From contig NZ_QOIN01000045.1 in assembly GCF_003323715.1 (NCBI RefSeq), positions 1 through 64,000 of the forward strand: a stretch of 64,000 nt of DNA. Direction: 5' to 3'. The translations under genes and the position numbers were made by a program. This stretch comes from Streptomyces diacarni. Its GTDB lineage: Bacteria > Actinomycetota > Actinomycetes > Streptomycetales > Streptomycetaceae. Positions 61,291-64,000 of the stretch are shown here, in pieces. The number at the start of each line of letters is the position of its first letter. Position 1 is the stretch's first letter. Below the pieces are notes generated by a model. The model did not search any database, was not told the origin of the DNA, and worked only from the letters and a program-made list of their open reading frames with translations.

Positions 61291-61774
61291 TTTCCGCCCC
61301 CCTTCTCAGTGATTGCGTCACCGCAATCACGTCCCGAAGGGGAACTTCCCTGCTTTGCCCTGAGCGAACAATCAAACCGCATTCTTCATATGAACGGCGG
61401 TTGTGCGCCGGTGCGTTCGCGGAAGGCAGCTGCCTTCTCACGAAAGGAGGCGGCCCGGTGCGGTCCGCCGGCCGGCCCCGCCCTGCCGACCACTCACCTG
61501 TCCCTTGAGGGCGAGACGTCGCCCGCGCGCGGTCCGCGCCCCGGCGGGACGGGGCGCGTCGTGCACGCCTACAGCGCGGAGGCGGGCGCGGCGCCCGCCA
61601 GGGCAGCCACCGCCCTGGCGGGTCCGCCCGACCCGGGCCCGGCTGAACCGGGTGGGACGCGTCTGCCGTGAACCAGGCGGCCGGCCGAGCCGCGGGACCA
61701 GCTGACCCCGGGGGCGTCTGTCCGCACGGCGGCGCGGGGAGACGCCCGCGGTCGTGGGCGGGGGCGTCGCGGCG
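61291..61774. other. Regulatory interval upstream of the lan operon
   Basis: 484 nt with no credible gene. Nearest the operon are a hairpin (61309-61330) and a palindrome (61340-61350). Between 61360 and 61395 it is AT-richer (CAATCAAACCGCATTC, then TTCATATGAA) and probably contains the lan promoter. From 61440 to 61770 it is extremely GC-rich with short inverted repeats and belongs to the 3' side of the pentapeptide gene. Confidence 0.6.
61309..61330 (-). promoter_or_regulatory. Hairpin in the lan leader, next to the first ribosome site
   Basis: GTGATTGCG (61309-61317) and CGCAATCAC (61322-61330) form a perfect 9-bp stem with loop TCAC. On the minus strand it lies about 10 nt before the AAGGGGGG site of the first lan gene. 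It could be an operator or an RNA element that controls translation. Confidence 0.6.
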
Positions 61775-62671
61775 TTATCGGCCTCGGCCGCGGCGGCCCT
61801 TCCCGGAGCCGCCGCGTCCGCCCGCGCCACGCGCGCGGGGGGCCTTCGCCCGTCGTACGGGGGCGGGTGCGGATGGGGGCGAGTCGTGGTCCGGCCAGTG
61901 TCCTGGCCGGGCCAGCGTGTCGGGGATGCGGGTGGCCGAGTCCCCGTGGGCCGCGTTCAGTTGGGGCTGGGTGAGGAAGAGCGCTTCCGACAGGTCGGCG
62001 CCCCGCAGGTCGGCGTCCCGCAGGTCGGCGCCGAGGAAGTCGACCTGGCGCAGGTCCGCTCCCCGCAGGTCCGCCGCGAGCAGCAGCGCGCCCCGCAGGG
62101 TGGCACCGCGCAACCGCGCCTTCCGCAGGTGCTTGCCCGTCAGGTCGCCGCGTCGCAGGTCCCGCCCGTCGAGCCCCGCGCGCGCCCGCTCGCTGACCCG
62201 CTCCAGGATCGGCCCGACCCGCGCCCGCCAGGCCTCGACGTCGGCGGCGAGCAGCGCGGCGACGTCGCCGTCGATCAGCGCGTCCAGCTCTGCTGCCGAC
62301 GCTTCGGCCTCCGGGCAGCGACCGCCTCGCGCCGCCTCGGTGAGCAGCCACAGCAGCTCGTGCAGCTGCCGCGTCACCCGGAAGACCGCGAACAGCTGCG
62401 GTCCGGACACCGTCTCTTCGCGGGCCGTCACCCGCTGCCCCGCCCCGTAGCAGTCGAAGACCGAGCATCCGGTGAAGCCGCTGACGCGCAGCCGCGCGTG
62501 GATCGCGCACCGGTTCTCGTCGGTCAGGTTCCCGCACCGCTTCCCCGCGGGTTTGTCCACCGCGAAGTCGGCCGACCGCGCGAACGGCAGCGCCACACAG
62601 CACAGCCCCGCGCACCGCTCACAATCGGCCCTCAGCCGTTCCATCCGCTCCGGGCCTTCGCTCTCGCTCAC
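61775..62671 (-). CDS. Cys-rich N-domain plus pentapeptide-repeat protein
   Basis: Protein of 298 aa. The first 75 residues hold eight Cys in CERCAGLCC, RCGNLTDENRCAIH and GCSVFDCYG, like a YkgJ/UPF0153-type Fe-S or Zn cluster domain. A helical part follows. The C-terminal half (about 170-235) is a pentapeptide-repeat helix with A(D/N)LRxADLRG units (LDGRDLRRGDLTGKHLRKARL, LAADLRGADLRQVDFLGADL). A basic Gly/Arg tail closes it. GTG 62671 is the likely start. It is in the same direction as the lan operon, about 480 nt upstream. Pentapeptide proteins can mimic DNA or serve as scaffolds; no function can be assigned here. Confidence 0.85.
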   Translation of the reverse strand: MSESEGPERMERLRADCERCAGLCCVALPFARSADFAVDKPAGKRCGNLTDENRCAIHARLRVSGFTGCSVFDCYGAGQRVTAREETVSGPQLFAVFRVTRQLHELLWLLTEAARGGRCPEAEASAAELDALIDGDVAALLAADVEAWRARVGPILERVSERARAGLDGRDLRRGDLTGKHLRKARLRGATLRGALLLAADLRGADLRQVDFLGADLRDADLRGADLSEALFLTQPQLNAAHGDSATRIPDTLARPGHWPDHDSPPSAPAPVRRAKAPRARGAGGRGGSGKGRRGRGR

Positions 62672-62721
62672 CCGTCCAAGCTAACCCGGGGCCGTCGACC
62701 GGTGCGGCGTCGGCCTCCCCC

Positions 62722-62770
62722 GGGAGCGGGACCGGGACGGGCCGGGGAGCGGGACCGGGACGGGCCGGGG
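62722..62770. repeat. 23-bp tandem repeat (two copies)
   Basis: GAGCGGGACCGGGACGGGCC occurs at 62724-62743 and again at 62747-62766 (23-bp period), between the pentapeptide and methyltransferase genes. No role is evident. Confidence 0.75.
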
Positions 62771-62790
62771 AGCGCGGGCGCGAGCCGGAT

Positions 62791-63600
62791 TCAGGGCTTG
62801 CGGGCGACCGCGCCGAACTGGGCGACGCTCTTCTCGTCGTCGGCGGCGTGCCCGGGGCGCCAGCGGGAGCACGAGACGATGCCGGGCGGCAGCAGTTCGA
62901 GCCCGCGGAAGAACCCGGCCACCTCGACGCGGCTGCGGGCGGTGATCGGCGGGGTGGCGTTCTCGTTCCAGAACCGCATGGCCTCCTCGTTGGCCTCGCC
63001 GCCCAGCTCCAGCGTGGGGTGGGTGAGGACGAGGTAGCTGCCGGAGGGGACGGCTTCCATCAGCGTGTCGACGATGCGGGCCGCCTCGTCGGTGTCGGCG
63101 ATGAAGTTGAGGATGCCCAGCATTATGACGGCCACGGGGTCGACGAAGTCGAGGGTGTCGGCCGCGGCGTCGACGATCGCGCGCGGATGGTGCGCGTCGG
63201 CGTCGATGTAGTCGGTCGCGCCTTCCTGGGAGCTCGTGAGCAGGGCACGGGCGTGGACGAGGACGGTGGGGTCGTTGTCGACGTAGACGATCCGCGAGGA
63301 CGGGGCGACCCGCTGGGCCACCTGATGCGTGTTCTCGACGGTGGGCAGCCCGGTGCCGACGTCGAGGAACTGGCGGATGCCCACCTCTCCCGCCAGATAC
63401 CGCACCACGTGGCCGAGGAAGGCGCGGTCCGCGCGCGCCACCTCGCGGATGCTGGGGTACATGCTGGTGACGTGGTCGCCGACCTGCTGGTCGATGGCGT
63501 AGTAGTCCTTGCCGCCCAGCCAGTAGTTCCACACCCTGGCGTTGTGCGCGACATCGGCGACCGGCGTCCCGGCGCCCTCGGGACCGCTGCTCTCGCTCAC
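62791..63600 (-). CDS. DUF574-type SAM-dependent methyltransferase
   Basis: Protein of 269 aa. It starts ADVAHNARVWNYWLGGKDYYAIDQQVGD, the hallmark of the actinobacterial DUF574 (S-adenosyl methyltransferase) family. The Rossmann motif is QFLDVGTGLPTVENTHQVAQRVAPSSRIVYVDNDP. VAVIMLGILNFIAD and GSYLVLTHPT follow in the usual places. The substrate is unknown; Streptomyces genomes carry many paralogues, often near signalling genes. GTG 63600 has GAGAGGAC upstream and sits where the family begins; the frame stays open to 63909. Confidence 0.88.
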   Translation of the reverse strand: MSESSGPEGAGTPVADVAHNARVWNYWLGGKDYYAIDQQVGDHVTSMYPSIREVARADRAFLGHVVRYLAGEVGIRQFLDVGTGLPTVENTHQVAQRVAPSSRIVYVDNDPTVLVHARALLTSSQEGATDYIDADAHHPRAIVDAAADTLDFVDPVAVIMLGILNFIADTDEAARIVDTLMEAVPSGSYLVLTHPTLELGGEANEEAMRFWNENATPPITARSRVEVAGFFRGLELLPPGIVSCSRWRPGHAADDEKSVAQFGAVARKP

Positions 63601-63848
63601 GTGCCGTGTCCTCTCCGCTCTGCGCCCGCACTTCTCGGGCCGACCCGCGCCCTTGGACCGCTCGAAGAATCCAGGAGCGCTCGACGAGTCTAGGCGGCGA
63701 CGTACCACCGGGCATGACCGCGCGCGAGGCGGCCGCACCGCCGTGGCGGTGCCGGTGCACCGCCCGGGGCGGGGCGCGCCGGGAGAAGTCGCCTGCCCGG
63801 TGCCCGACTTCGGCCGACTTGGGGATTCCTCCAAGCCGGGTTGGCACA

Positions 63849-63857
63849 TGCTATAGA
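63849..63857 (+). promoter_or_regulatory. Extended -10 promoter TG-C-TATAGA
   Basis: TGCTATAGA matches the extended -10 form TGnTATAAT at five of six hexamer positions including TATA. Transcription would start near 63864, 46 nt before the ATG at 63910. Confidence 0.5.
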
Positions 63858-63867
63858 GAGAAGCCAT

Positions 63868-63884
63868 TCGCATTGCATATGCGA
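63868..63884 (+). promoter_or_regulatory. Palindrome TCGCAT-TGCAT-ATGCGA (operator)
   Basis: Perfect 6-bp inverted repeat with a 5-nt spacer just downstream of the predicted transcription start of the TOBE regulator, so bound repressor would block it. Confidence 0.65.
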
Positions 63885-63909
63885 GGCTGTGGGCCATACG
63901 TTGACGCAC

Positions 63910-64000
63910 ATGCAGTCGTACACCATCGGCCAGGCGGCCCGGCTGCTCGGCGTCAGCCCGGACACGGCGCGGCGCTGGGCGGACGCGGGCCGCGTCACCA
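63910..64000 (+). CDS. MerR/excisionase-type HTH, probably TOBE-domain molybdate regulator (partial)
   Basis: The first 30 residues, MQSYTIGQAARLLGVSPDTA and on to RRWADAGRV, form a MerR/excisionase-type HTH. I recall this exact opening from Streptomyces HTH-TOBE proteins that bind molybdate and act like ModE. The window ends before the TOBE domain could be seen. ATG 63910 is preferred over the in-frame TTG at 63901. Confidence 0.65.
   Translation, partial: MQSYTIGQAARLLGVSPDTARRWADAGRVT

Larger units (their letters stand above)
63601..63909. other. Divergent region between the methyltransferase and TOBE regulator genes
   Basis: 309 nt. The left two thirds are GC-rich without a supported gene. 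The right end is AT-richer and contains an extended -10 element and a 17-bp palindrome that serve the rightward gene. Confidence 0.6.

Noticed and set aside
61273..61705. Overlapping plus-strand frames upstream of the lan operon
   Set aside because: Arg/Pro/Gly-rich shadow translations with no ribosome site at a sensible distance, lying over the lan leader structures.

Overview
The window looks like a chromosome segment of a Streptomyces species or a close relative. GC content is very high, third codon positions are almost all G or C, GTG and TTG starts are common, and many hairpin terminators lack a T-run. Typical actinomycete families are present: DUF3068, an ANTAR response regulator, a SpoIIE/HATPase phosphatase, an F420-type PPOX protein, a SIMPL protein and a class I lanthipeptide cluster. 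From memory, the order polA - liv - pdtaR - pyk is a conserved Streptomyces neighbourhood, so the left half is mostly core chromosome.

Layout. 0-9 kb: tail of an IS110-type transposase, hrpB, a DUF3068 membrane protein with a 44-aa partner, a secreted lytic transglycosylase and polA. 9-19 kb: an FdhF/YdeP-type molybdoenzyme, a hotdog thioesterase, the five-gene branched-chain amino acid ABC transporter livKHMGF and the ANTAR regulator pdtaR. 19-26.6 kb: tRNA-Leu(CAA) with a perfect terminator, a two-motif LAGLIDADG protein, pepN, an iron-box-controlled PLP decarboxylase/N-hydroxylase pair of siderophore type and a SIMPL protein. The protein-coding part from pepN onward uses noticeably more TTG, CAT and TAT codons than its neighbours. 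26.7-29 kb: pyruvate kinase, a small membrane protein and chorismate mutase. 29-34 kb: a GntR-controlled set of ADP-ribosylglycohydrolase-fold hydrolase, NCS1 permease and PfkB kinase, probably nucleoside-like salvage. 34-38 kb: an AraC regulator and a Tat-exported GH101 glycosidase. 38-42 kb: a multidomain SpoIIE phosphatase, an HExxH/zinc-ribbon protein and a PPOX protein. 42-45 kb: a YgiC-like ATP-grasp protein with a YgiB-like partner and a Pro-rich membrane protein. 45-49 kb: a TetR-MMPL efflux operon and a quinone reductase. 49-55 kb: a FadR-type regulator divergent from an aminotransferase/amino acid permease pair, an ornithine cyclodeaminase homologue and a urea transporter. 55-61.3 kb: a class I lanthipeptide operon with split dehydratase. 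61.7-64 kb: a Cys-rich pentapeptide-repeat protein, a DUF574-type methyltransferase and the start of a TOBE/MerR-like regulator.

The most notable system is the lanthipeptide operon on the minus strand. It is read as elimination-domain protein (SpaB_C type), LanB glutamylation protein, 53-aa precursor, then LanC. In the precursor core every Ser/Thr is followed by a Cys and every Cys except the last is followed directly by the next Ser/Thr, so four rings can tile the 18-residue core without gaps. A 40-bp perfect palindrome follows the precursor gene and separates it from lanC. No protease, ABC exporter or immunity gene is seen beside it.

Several regulators sit next to good palindromes that look like their own operators: FadR (two 15-bp sites), TetR (19-bp site), GntR (9-bp inverted repeat) and the TOBE regulator (17-bp site). 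An iron box precedes the siderophore-type pair. Family calls rest on motif recognition; no database search was run.
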